A DNA stretch of 64,000 bases from Sinohyriopsis cumingii (lineage: Eukaryota; Mollusca; Bivalvia; Unionida; Unionidae). The notes under the pieces are model-generated. The model did no database searches. It worked only from the letters and a program-made list of their open reading frames with translations, and was not told the DNA's origin. The position numbers were made by a program, and so were the translations under genes. Below are positions 38,247 through 51,657 of the stretch, one piece after another. Each line of letters begins with the position of its first letter. The first letter of the stretch is position 1. The stretch is from the NCBI GenBank assembly GCA_028554795.2, contig JAPYKE020000542.1:31093-95092 (forward strand), read 5' to 3'.

Positions 38247-41200
38247 CGCACGGGTGAAACAAAGTATGAGGCTTGCCTAATAAAAAAGAAAGGTTATGGA
38301 AGATAGAAGGTGTGACCTAGAAAATGATTTTTTTTTTTTAAAATTCCAAGCCATCATATTAACACTACTGTCCTTAATCAGGAAGTTGATATATTGTTTC
38401 TGGCAAACCAATCAAATGTATCTATCAAAGAAAGGTTTTGCTGATATAGAACTAGGAGATCTTTGCTGAAACTTAAGCTGGAATCAAGCATCAAGGAAAT
38501 GGTTAAAACATCCCGAGGGTTTCTTTGGAAAATCCTAAACTTGTTTTCAGTAATAACATAAGTCTCAATTCTGCAATTTAAATAGTAGATAGTAATAGTC
38601 AACCTTTGTATTATGTGTAGCTCTCAAGAAGATCCCAATGTTATCAAAATGTAATGGGCTAAATGATTTAGAAATTTAGTGAAATTACAACCAAGACATA
38701 CCTTATGGAATTTTTAAGTATCAGTTTGATAAAAACAAACATCCCCCCTAAATATTATCTTTAAATATGCCAGCTGCTTTTAAATATGTCATTTAGTTTA
38801 CAATAATTTAGCAAACAATAATATTTTGAAAACGTTTCATATTCATTCATATTTTATATTCCTTGAAACTTACTGGTTTTTGTTGCCTTTCCAATCCCGA
38901 CATTACGAATCTGTATTATCACTCAGATAAGCTATGGTTCAGGATTTATTTGCTATTTACACTGCATATACAATACTTATTGGTGGTCGATAGCATGCAA
39001 TATTTACTTAATCAAGGAATATGTTATGGACATCGTGCCAGGTAACACACATTTAATCGGTGTCCCTTAAAGAGTTGATTTAATGAGTGTTCATACATAC
39101 TAGCCTTTGCAAACAAAATATACACAAACAGGATTAAAACAACTCTGCTTTCTTTCAGGTGAGGATTAAAGAGTGGTGTTAAAATGTGTGCAATGAAAAC
39201 ATTTTTTTGCAACTTTGTGCTGCTATTTTAGGAAAATTTACTTGAAATAGTTTTAACAATTAGTGGTGTTAACAATTATGTTAAAGACTAGTGACAACGT
39301 CCAAGATGACTCCATGTTTTCATTTGCCACAAATGAATCTCTCACCAGGATTATCAAACTATACATTATTCTCAATACACACCAAAATAGCGACAGTGAA
39401 TTTAATTGTATATAAAGGTCAAACATCACGATTTTAATTAATTGAACATGCATAACATCGGTACACCTGAGACACACATTTGTCTACCTATAATGCAGAC
39501 ATGGTATAATCCCAATTCAATCATTCGCTTTATCGTTGAACCCGCGCTACACGTTTCTATTCATTCACACGTAGTATAACGTTACCTAGATCATCCATTT
39601 GAAATGATAACTCGAACGACACGTACGTCTCCAGTTGTACAGATATCTATCACGTTATTTCAGTTTTATGCTGTATATAATAAACAGAACCACATATGTG
39701 TCCCCTGATCATGCAGATTTGTTATAACATTAACTAGGTGATCTCTGTTATAGTTAACATTCCATATGCAACATCCCTATCCTGCAGACTTTAGAATAAG
39801 AGAATAAGAGAACTGCTGTTTCCCGAATTTCCGAATATCAAAAAGATTTTCCTGCCAGTATGAATCCGATACGCAATTCTTAATGGCAGTAGTGTTATTA
39901 CCGCTCAAAACCTATGTGACAAATATTGAGTTATTGTCCCGACTGAGATAGTTGGAAGAAAATTAACAGAGAAAGAAGGAATATTTGTAAATTCATTCTT
40001 GTTTTGCTGGTGTCTTGTCTGAAAATGTATTCATGAAAATCGTTAGATTTTGAACTGGTGAAATTATCATGTATCACATATGTTTTTTTAACTAGAGATG
40101 TAGCTGTTAAAGTCAGAAAATCTGTGCAAATTCTGTTTACGAATAATGCTGACTTGGTTTTACCATGTTGCTATTTAATGTTGTTTCCAAGGATCAAATA
40201 TTAGACAGATAACGTTTACTTCTCTTTCAGTTAGCTGCACTCCATCGTCAGCCAATGCAGTTCAGTAGCAAAGACACACTTAGCTAATAATTGACTTATT
40301 ATTCGGTTTAATATAATTCTTCCCAACACAGATTTATCATAACCAATCAAACCAACATGAACCTAAGAAATGTATAAACGGAGACGTATATACAAATAAC
40401 AGATATCTTAGGTTCTTACGGTAGGTATTGCTTCCATTATGGCTATTTACTTTTAGTTACGGCTTTTTATATTACTGAAGTTCTGCAACCGTTTGTCATG
40501 ACTTTTCTAGTGTTTTCAGTAGGTTACATATCAATAGCATGATTCATTACGAAAATGGCTTTAATATAATAAATTATGTAAGTGCAATCAGAAAGTTTCA
40601 TTTGTACTGCCATATTGTGCACACCTAATTCGATGATTCCTTTTAACACAAACCCCAAACCGTGCATGGTGCAAACCCCAACCTAAGCATTCGTTCACAG
40701 GAACCGTATGTAAATTTCCCTAACCTGCAGATGAAACACTGAATCAGTTTAATCATTTGACCGACCACATCTATGCCCCTTTGATCGAGTAGACTGATCA
40801 CAACCCCAGTTCATCATTAATCTGTATATTAACCTGGACCACAATTGTTTTCCATTATCTTGTATTTATATTTATTTATTTTGTTAGGAATAGAAATAGA
40901 AATCAAGGAAATAGTTGAAAACCTTTGCGACAAATTAGGGAAGAAAGTTAACAAGCTAAATACTTGACAGAGAAGGATGACCATTCAAATATTAAGAGGA
41001 TACAAATATATATATGACAAAACGAAGACTAAAAATGAGTTTGGTGCTAAATTAACCACATATAAAAAGTAATAAATGTAAAATCCGTTTAAGAAAATTG
41101 GTTTGCAGTACTATGAACAGGTTCAAAATTTACTCGATAAAATTATGAAATATTTTTGAGAATTAAAAGTATCTTTTGTTCCAGACTAAGTTATTTGCAT

Positions 41201-41860
41201 AATTGGAAGTTGCCCCATTTCATGTCTAAAGCATACTGCGGACAAAACCACAAAAGTTCGTGCACTGAAGCTAGTTTGCCACGCTGTTCCATACCATTTT
41301 GTTTTCACCGCAGACAGATCCAAATTAGAATCGTACCTGAAATTAAATTCCAAGTTTCTGGAGATTACATTAAGCTGTCCTATGCATGTGTTCATGCAAT
41401 GTAAGTTAGGGAATTCTTACTATGGCGGTTTGGGATTCGTATTACTTTATTTCTAGGTCAAAGCCTATATCACTCGTGACATTTTCTTATTTAGCACATA
41501 AGTCACATAGTTTCAGCAATAGTTTCAGCAACTCGTGGAATTATTAGCAGTAATAGTCCATGAAAGTGAAGTGACCTAAGCATGCAGCCAGAGCCAAATA
41601 GTGTCTTTGACAAATTGTTTTTATTTTACTCGACTTGTATTGTCTGTAAATCCGCAACCGAATGGTTCTTTATCTGTGCTCCGAGTTGTCGATGATTTTA
41701 CATTTCCGCTAATACTGTCCCAAATTTGGCTTCAATACTTATTTTATCTTTGATGGCCACCGAACAGAGTTGACTGGTAATGTCGAAACTACTGTGTGCC
41801 ACTGCAAACATGTGTAAATAGACACATATTTGTGAATGTAATCTTACTGAAATTAATTTG

Positions 41861-42620
41861 CTAGACAGAGATAATGGTTAGTGCCAATATAGCCAGGACT
41901 ATAATTCCGTTTGGTACACCTATGATGGTTGCTGTTACACCATGACCAACAGTTGTTGCCGCCGCAACCCCAAAAATAGAATCTACCACTAAACACGCTC
42001 GATGGTATTTCATTATGAACGCTCTTCTCTTTGTGATTGCAAGTCGCTGCTGTTTCTCCGTTTTAATTTTTTTCGCACATCGTACGATTGATGGTCCTGT
42101 TATGCAATCGTAGAAAATATCTTCCAGGGGAATATTACAATTTCAGGAACCAGCACAAGCGTACCCGTGAATAAAAATGCATCTCGGCAACACATCTCCT
42201 AAACAACTGCAGATATTTGAATAAAAAGTAAGAAATTCGGTACAGATAATCGTGTTGGGAAATCTGCAAACGAGTGTGCATTTTTTCAAGCTGGTCCATA
42301 TACGATCATAAATTGTGACTGCACGTGTACTTTCATTGGCATCTATGTAGCCAAGCAAAAATATCTTCTGTGGATTCATGCTGGCTATTTAATCGCAAAG
42401 AAACTTCAGTCATTCCTTAGCTGTCAAATACCTTTTGCTAGGCTCTTGGTGATCATATCGCTCTGTAAGCTGAGACGCAATATACACGTTTCTTGGTGCG
42501 GTACGACCATGTGACGTACTTTAAATTGAGACACAGTGGCACTTGGTGGAAGTGCATCTGTGGTCAACGCGAGAAACGACAGCGTAAAGATTAAAAAAAT
42601 CGATGATTTTTTTCCGTCAT
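41861..42620 (-). pseudogene. Membrane-protein-like remnant, copy 7 (fossil)
   Basis: Counterpart of the copy-1 block, with one private substitution near 42110. Confidence 0.4.
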
Positions 42621-42812
42621 TGACTTATCCGCGCAAGAAACACGGGCGTTGAAGCAGTTCCCGACTGAATAAACGATTTAAAAATCAACGTTTTTTTCCC
42701 GTCAGTGACTGCTCCGCGCAAACAACATCGAAACCATCCAAACTTTGTGATATAATTCAGTTCATGCGCTAATGATTAGAAAAGCCCTGCTGGATTAAGA
42801 AAAACTCATCTA

Positions 42813-44951
42813 TTGTTGAATATGATTTTACGATGGATGAAGTGGGATCGATTGCACGTGATTGCGCTCTCGACAGATGATCAGTCGTGTTATGATGGTC
42901 TCAAAGACTTCTATAAAGCCTTGAGTGATAAAGCTTCATCGTCGTTGAGTGGCACCACCACTGCTGATTTCATTTTCACCATTGACGAAACACCTACAGC
43001 TGACGATTAAGATTCAAGTCACCTATTCAGTCCCTCGCAACTACTTTCACGAGGTCGGCACAAACACACTGATAAAATCTATTTAACTCAACGATACGCA
43101 CATATGCCTTAAGTAATCGCAATCCGTGTCATATATTAATGATATGTCGTGGCATTGGCCTTGCAAAAATCCATTGGTGTTTTTGATGTGCCGCTATCCA
43201 TTCGTCGGATAGTTTTCTCGCTATCGACTTGACCGTCGCGAGGGAAAATATCCTGCTCATTTCGATGCGACCATTAATTGATTTGTCATATAATAGAAGG
43301 CCGCAAAAGAGTCAAAGATACTTTGCAGCCACAACAAACTGCACGAGCAGATCTCACAGCAGGTTTTGAACAAACATTTTGCCCCGCTGATTGAACTGAA
43401 AAAGAAAATTGCCGAAGCGCAACTGTACAATATGTGGCAGCCCTAAATGGAAAAGAAGAAGAACCGAGTCCAGTTCATAAAATAGCGAAACAAAACAAGG
43501 ATATCAAGAAAGCAGCAACAGCAACTGCAGAGACTATTGGATACTTGTTAGCGGCTATTGTGGAAGTAAAGATGTGGAAATTGGAAAAGCCGTTGGTAGA
43601 CTTTAGAATGGCAGTTGACATGATGCCATACGCGACACCCGAGTACAAGTCGCAAAAGCAAATACCGGTTCAATACTTTAAAGAAGTATCTCTTGATGCG
43701 ATTTTTGAAAATTCTAGACTTGTCTCTCTTAAGAGACCAATCAACTGGAAGGATTACATAATAATATACCAACACAAACATACAATACACAATTTATTGA
43801 TGAACAGTGGACTCATTTTATAGAACGTATAAACCATTTTAAAGACGAAAAACTAGAAAAGGTGAAACAGTATGGAGAGAACATATGACACTGCACGTAT
43901 CCCAACAGGAATTGCCAAGACAACGACGACTTAAGAGTCCACTCTCATGAACATGACGTAGAGAAAGAAATAAACAACATTAGCGTACATTTGAGGACCT
44001 TTGACAACAGCAACAAAAACGCGCAGAAGGTATACTCCCAAAACGTGAAGCACGTGTACTCCAAAGCGAACGGTTAGCTATACCTACGTGTGCAGAAACA
44101 TCAGAAAATCAACAACATGCATTCGAGGACCAACATAAAGAAAACCTTTACAATGCAGCAATAAAGGCGTGAAGCACGTCTAATTTGAAGCGAAGAACAA
44201 TAAGGAAAGGAAACGGAAAAGAACCCACGAACATTTTCCAATGTGGATGTAGAAAGAACATGCACCTCACTTTCCCACCAGAGAAAGAATTATCCGAATG
44301 ACTAGGCAAAAAAATAAGAAAGTGATGCCACCAAAAAGGGACAAAATGGAGGAGGCCTTGTTGGGCTCGAACGAACTCACGGATAGATTGAAACACATGT
44401 GCGATCAGTTCGTGCGGGAGACAACGCACACGAAGTCAATAATGAAGCTGCATCAATTTGCCAATGAAATCTTGGATATAAAAAAAAAACATATCGCGCG
44501 TTTATGCAAGAACAGCGATGTATACGATAAACTTCATTCGTACATCACCGATGATGTGTTCTGAGACAACTGAGACGCAGTGTATGCTACCCAAATCTAT
44601 GATACGATGCAACAGGATGTTGTAAATTCAATCAAAAGTATTACCTCGATGATTACAATCTCATCTATTAAAACTTCGTGCGACATTTTCTACAACTGCT
44701 ACCGCTGATGAATCGCGCACACTTGATAGAACGATTTTATTACAGTTGGTATACGGTTGGTATATTATCCGATCACACCCGTTTGGTTGTCTGCCGGTCA
44801 ACAACGACTGTCTGATTCGGTGATTGCAAATCAGGCAACGGAAAGTGAATTACTGTTGAGTAGTGAGTATAGTAGAGTGGCAATGGCGGTTTTCTCGGTC
44901 GCTGTATGACTGGCTGCTTGCTTGGGCCACTTTTCTTTTATGGATTATTAA
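42813..44951 (+). pseudogene. Plus-strand multi-gene remnant, copy 7 (fossil)
   Basis: Counterpart of the copy-1 block. The largest open segment lies at 43434-43823 and the basic segment at 44298-44564. C at 44681 is shared with copy 9. Confidence 0.4.
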
Positions 44952-47900
44952 CGCACGGGTGAAACAAAGTATGAGGCTTGCCTAATAAAAAAGAAAGGTT
45001 ATGGAAGATAGAAGGTGTGACCTAGAAAATGATTTTTTTTTTTTAAAATTCCAAGCCATCATATTAACACTACTGTCCTTAATCAGGAAGTTGATATATT
45101 GTTTCTGGCAAACCAATCAAATGTATCTATCAAAGAAAGGTTTTGCTGATATAGAACTAGGAGATCTTTGCTGAAACTTAAGCTGGAATCAAGCATCAAG
45201 GAAATGGTTAAAACATCCCGAGGGTTTCTTTGGAAAATCCTAAACTTGTTTTCAGTAATAACATAAGTCTCAATTCTGCAATTTAAATAGTAGATAGTAA
45301 TAGTCAACCTTTGTATTATGTGTAGCTCTCAAGAAGATCCCAATGTTATCAAAATGTAATGGGCTAAATGATTTAGAAATTTAGTGAAATTACAACCAAG
45401 ACATACCTTATGGAATTTTTAAGTATCAGTTTGATAAAAACAAACATCCCCCCTAAATATTATCTTTAAATATGCCAGCTGCTTTTAAATATGTCATTTA
45501 GTTTACAATAATTTAGCAAACAATAATATTTTGAAAACGTTTCATATTCATTCATATTTTATATTCCTTGAAACTTACTGGTTTTTGTTGCCTTTCCAAT
45601 CCCGACATTACGAATCTGTATTATCACTCAGATAAGCTATGGTTCAGGATTTATTTGCTATTTACACTGCATATACAATACTTATTGGTGGTCGATAGCA
45701 TGCAATATTTACTTAATCAAGGAATATGTTATGGACATCGTGCCAGGTAACACACATTTAATCGGTGTCCCTTAAAGAGTTGATTTAATGAGTGTTCATA
45801 CATACTAGCCTTTGCAAACAAAATATACACAAACAGGATTAAAACAACTCTGCTTTCTTTCAGGTGAGGATTAAAGAGTGGTGTTAAAATGTGTGCAATG
45901 AAAACATTTTTTTGCAACTTTGTGCTGCTATTTTAGGAAAATTTACTTGAAATAGTTTTAACAATTAGTGGTGTTAACAATTATGTTAAAGACTAGTGAC
46001 AACGTCCAAGATGACTCCATGTTTTCATTTGCCACAAATGAATCTCTCACCAGGATTATCAAACTATACATTATTCTCAATACACACCAAAATAGCGACA
46101 GTGAATTTAATTGTATATAAAGGTCAAACATCACGATTTTAATTAATTGAACATGCATAACATCGGTACACCTGAGACACACATTTGTCTACCTATAATG
46201 CAGACATGGTATAATCCCAATTCAATCATTCGCTTTATCGTTGAACCCGCGCTACACGTTTCTATTCATTCACACGTAGTATAACGTTACCTAGATCATC
46301 CATTTGAAATGATAACTCGAACGACACGTACGTCTCCAGTTGTACAGATATCTATCACGTTATTTCAGTTTTATGCTGTATATAATAAACAGAACCACAT
46401 ATGTGTCCCCTGATCATGCAGATTTGTTATAACATTAACTAGGTGATCTCTGTTATAGTTAACATTCCATATGCAACATCCCTATCCTGCAGACTTTAGA
46501 ATAAGAGAATAAGAGAACTGCTGTTTCCCGAATTTCCGAATATCAAAAAGATTTTCCTGCCAGTATGAATCCGATACGCAATTCTTAATGGCAGTAGTGT
46601 TATTACCGCTCAAAACCTATGTGACAAATATTGAGTTATTGTCCCGACTGAGATAGTTGGAAGAAAATTAACAGAGAAAGAAGGAATATTTGTAAATTCA
46701 TTCTTGTTTTGCTGGTGTCTTGTCTGAAAATGTATTCATGAAAATCGTTAGATTTTGAACTGGTGAAATTATCATGTATCACATATGTTTTTTTAACTAG
46801 AGATGTAGCTGTTAAAGTCAGAAAATCTGTGCAAATTCTGTTTACGAATAATGCTGACTTGGTTTTACCATGTTGCTATTTAATGTTGTTTCCAAGGATC
46901 AAATATTAGACAGATAACGTTTACTTCTCTTTCAGTTAGCTGCACTCCATCGTCAGCCAATGCAGTTCAGTAGCAAAGACACACTTAGCTAATAATTGAC
47001 TTATTATTCGGTTTAATATAATTCTTCCCAACACAGATTTATCATAACCAATCAAACCAACATGAACCTAAGAAATGTATAAACGGAGACGTATATACAA
47101 ATAACAGATATCTTAGGTTCTTACGGTAGGTATTGCTTCCATTATGGCTATTTACTTTTAGTTACGGCTTTTTATATTACTGAAGTTCTGCAACCGTTTG
47201 TCATGACTTTTCTAGTGTTTTCAGTAGGTTACATATCAATAGCATGATTCATTACGAAAATGGCTTTAATATAATAAATTATGTAAGTGCAATCAGAAAG
47301 TTTCATTTGTACTGCCATATTGTGCACACCTAATTCGATGATTCCTTTTAACACAAACCCCAAACCGTGCATGGTGCAAACCCCAACCTAAGCATTCGTT
47401 CACAGGAACCGTATGTAAATTTCCCTAACCTGCAGATGAAACACTGAATCAGTTTAATCATTTGACCGACCACATCTATGCCCCTTTGATCGAGTAGACT
47501 GATCACAACCCCAGTTCATCATTAATCTGTATATTAACCTGGACCACAATTGTTTTCCATTATCTTGTATTTATATTTATTTATTTTGTTAGGAATAGAA
47601 ATAGAAATCAAGGAAATAGTTGAAAACCTTTGCGACAAATTAGGGAAGAAAGTTAACAAGCTAAATACTTGACAGAGAAGGATGACCATTCAAATATTAA
47701 GAGGATACAAATATATATATGACAAAACGAAGACTAAAAATGAGTTTGGTGCTAAATTAACCACATATAAAAAGTAATAAATGTAAAATCCGTTTAAGAA
47801 AATTGGTTTGCAGTACTATGAACAGGTTCAAAATTTACTCGATAAAATTATGAAATATTTTTGAGAATTAAAAGTATCTTTTGTTCCAGACTAAGTTATT

Positions 47901-48565
47901 TGCATAATTGGAAGTTGCCCCATTTCATGTCTAAAGCATACTGCGGACAAAACCACAAAAGTTCGTGCACTGAAGCTAGTTTGCCACGCTGTTCCATACC
48001 ATTTTGTTTTCACCGCAGACAGATCCAAATTAGAATCGTACCTGAAATTAAATTCCAAGTTTCTGGAGATTACATTAAGCTGTCCTATGCATGTGTTCAT
48101 GCAATGTAAGTTAGGGAATTCTTACTATGGCGGTTTGGGATTCGTATTACTTTATTTCTAGGTCAAAGCCTATATCACTCGTGACATTTTCTTATTTAGC
48201 ACATAAGTCACATAGTTTCAGCAATAGTTTCAGCAACTCGTGGAATTATTAGCAGTAATAGTCCATGAAAGTGAAGTGACCTAAGCATGCAGCCAGAGCC
48301 AAATAGTGTCTTTGACAAATTGTTTTTATTTTACTCGACTTGTATTGTCTGTAAATCCGCAACCGAATGGTTCTTTATCTGTGCTCCGAGTTGTCGATGA
48401 TTTTACATTTCCGCTAATACTGTCCCAAATTTGGCTTCAATACTTATTTTATCTTTGATGGCCACCGAACAGAGTTGACTGGTAATGTCGAAACTACTGT
48501 GTGCCACTGCAAACATGTGTAAATAGACACATATTTGTGAATGTAATCTTACTGAAATTAATTTG

Positions 48566-49325
48566 CTAGACAGAGATAATGGTTAGTGCCAATATAGCCA
48601 GGACTATAATTCCGTTTGGTACACCTATGATGGTTGCTGTTACACCATGACCAACAGTTGTTGCCGCCGCAACCCCAAAAATAGAATCTACCACTAAACA
48701 CGCTCGATGGTATTTCATTATGAACGCTCTTCTCTTTGTGATTGCAAGTCGCTGCTGTTTCTCCGTTTTAATTTTTTTCGCACATCGTACGATTGATGGT
48801 CCTGTTATGCAATCATAGAAAATATCTTCCAGGGGAATATTACAATTTCAGGAACCAGCACAAGCGTACCCGTGAATAAAAATGCATCTCGGCAACACAT
48901 CTCCTAAACAACTGCAGATATTTGAATAAAAAGTAAGAAATTCGGTACAGATAATCGTGTTGGGAAATCTGCAAACGAGTGTGCATTTTTTCAAGCTGGT
49001 CCATATACGATCATAAATTGTGACTGCACGTGTACTTTCATTGGCATCTATGTAGCCAAGCAAAAATATCTTCTGTGGATTCATGCTGGCTATTTAATCG
49101 CAAAGAAACTTCAGTCATTCCTTAGCTGTCAAATACCTTTTGCTAGGCTCTTGGTGATCATATCGCTCTGTAAGCTGAGACGCAATATACACGTTTCTTG
49201 GTGCGGTACGACCATGTGACGTACTTTAAATTGAGACACAGTGGCACTTGGTGGAAGTGCATCTGTGGTCAACGCGAGAAACGACAGCGTAAAGATTAAA
49301 AAAATCGATGATTTTTTTCCGTCAT
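48566..49325 (-). pseudogene. Membrane-protein-like remnant, copy 8 (fossil)
   Basis: Counterpart of the copy-1 block; I saw no copy-specific change in it. Confidence 0.4.
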
Positions 49326-49517
49326 TGACTTATCCGCGCAAGAAACACGGGCGTTGAAGCAGTTCCCGACTGAATAAACGATTTAAAAATCAACGTTTTT
49401 TTCCCGTCAGTGACTGCTCCGCGCAAACAACATCGAAACCATCCAAACTTTGTGATATAATTCAGTTCATGCGCTAATGATTAGAAAAGCCCTGCTGGAT
49501 TAAGAAAAACTCATCTA

Positions 49518-51657
49518 TTGTTGAATATGATTTTACGATGGATGAAGTGGGATCGATTGCACGTGATTGCGCTCTCGACAGATGATCAGTCGTGTTATGA
49601 TGGTCTCAAAGACTTCTATAAAGCGTTGAGTGATAAAGCTTCATCGTCGTTGAGTGGCACCACCACTGCTGATTTCATTTTCACCATTGACGAAACACCT
49701 ACAGCTGACGATTAAGATTCAAGTCACCTATTCAGTCCCTCGCAACTACTTTCACGAGGTCGGCACAAACACACTGATAAAATCTATTTAACTCAACGAT
49801 ACGCACATATGCCTTAAGTAATCGCAATCCGTGTCATATATTAATGATATGTCGTGGCATTGGCCTTGCAAAAATCCATTGGTGTTTTTGATGTGCCGCT
49901 ATCCATTCGTCGGATAGTTTTCTCGCTATCGACTTGACCGTCGCGAGGGAAAATATCCTGCTCATTTCGATGCGACCATTAATTGATTTGTCATATAATA
50001 GAAGGCCGCAAAAGAGTCAAAGATACTTTGCAGCCACAACAAACTGCACGAGCAGATCTCACAGCAGGTTTTGAACAAACATTTTGCCCCGCTGATTGAA
50101 CTGAAAAAGAAAATTGCCGAAGCGCAACTGTACAATATGTGGCAGCCCTAAATGGAAAAGAAGAAGAACCGAGTCCAGTTCATAAAATAGCGAAACAAAA
50201 CAAGGATATCAAGAAAGCAGCAACAGCAACTGCAGAGACTATTGGATACTTGTTAGCGGCTATTGTGGAAGTAAAGATGTGGAAATTGGAAAAGCCGTTG
50301 GTAGACTTTAGAATGGCAGTTGACATGATGCCATACGCGACACCCGAGTACAAGTCGCAAAAGCAAATACCGGTTCAATACTTTAAAGAAGTATCTCTTG
50401 ATGCGATTTTTGAAAATTCTAGACTTGTCTCTCTTAAGAGACCAATCAACTGGAAGGATTACATAATAATATACCAACACAAACATACAATACACAATTT
50501 ATTGATGAACAGTGGACTCATTTTATAGAACGTATAAACCATTTTAAAGACGAAAAACTAGAAAAGGTGAAACAGTATGGAGAGAACATATGACACTGCA
50601 CGTATCCCAACAGGAATTGCCAAGACAACGACGACTTAAGAGTCCACTCTCATGAACATGACGTAGAGAAAGAAATAAACAACATTAGCGTACATTTGAG
50701 GACCTTTGACAACAGCAACAAAAACGCGCAGAAGGTATACTCCCAAAACGTGAAGCACGTGTACTCCAAAGCGAACGGTTAGCTATACCTACGTGTGCAG
50801 AAACATCAGAAAATCAACAACATGCATTCGAGGACCAACATAAAGAAAACCTTTACAATGCAGCAATAAAGGCGTGAAGCACGTCTAATTTGAAGCGAAG
50901 AACAATAAGGAAAGGAAACGGAAAAGAACCCACGAACATTTTCCAATGTGGATGTAGAAAGAACATGCACCTCACTTTCCCACCAGAGAAAGAATTATCC
51001 GAATGACTAGGCAAAAAAATAAGAAAGTGATGCCACCAAAAAGGGACAAAATGGAGGAGGCCTTGTTGGGCTCGAACGAACTCACGGATAGATTGAAACA
51101 CATGTGCGATCAAGTTCGTGCGGGAGACAACGCACACGAAGTCAATAATGAAGCTGCATCAATTTGCCAATGAAATCTTGGATATAAAAAAAAAACATAT
51201 CGCGCGTTTATGCAAGAACAGCGATGTATACGATAAACTTCATTCGTACATCACCGATGATGTGTTCTGAGACAACTGAGACGCAGTGTATGCTACCCAA
51301 ATCTATGATACGATGCAACAGGATGTTGTAAATTCAATCAAAAGTATTACCTCGATGATTACAATCTCATCTATTAAAACTTCGTGTGACATTTTCTACA
51401 ACTGCTACCGCTGATGAATCGCGCACACTTGATAGAACGATTTTATTACAGTTGGTATACGGTTGGTATATTATCCGATCACACCCGTTTGGTTGTCTGC
51501 CGGTCAACAACGACTGTCTGATTCGGTGATTGCAAATCAGGCAACGGAAAGTGAATTACTGTTGAGTAGTGAGTATAGTAGAGTGGCAATGGCGGTTTTC
51601 TCGGTCGCTGTATGACTGGCTGCTTGCTTGGGCCACTTTTCTTTTATGGATTATTAA
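49518..51657 (+). pseudogene. Plus-strand multi-gene remnant, copy 8 (fossil)
   Basis: Counterpart of the copy-1 block, of the copy 3/5/8 sequence type. The largest open segment lies at 50139-50528. Confidence 0.4.

Larger units (their letters stand above)
33505..40209 (+). repeat. Repeat copy 6 (6,705 bp)
   Basis: It has C at 33808, shared only with copy 4, and the 12-T run. I saw no difference from copy 4 at the sites I compared. Confidence 0.98.
40210..46914 (+). repeat. Repeat copy 7 (6,705 bp)
   Basis: It has a private G near 42110 (A in the others). C at 44681 is shared with copy 9, where it lies at 58092. The copy-1 2720 site is C, as in copies 1, 2 and 10, although the copies on either side of it have G. 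Confidence 0.98.
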
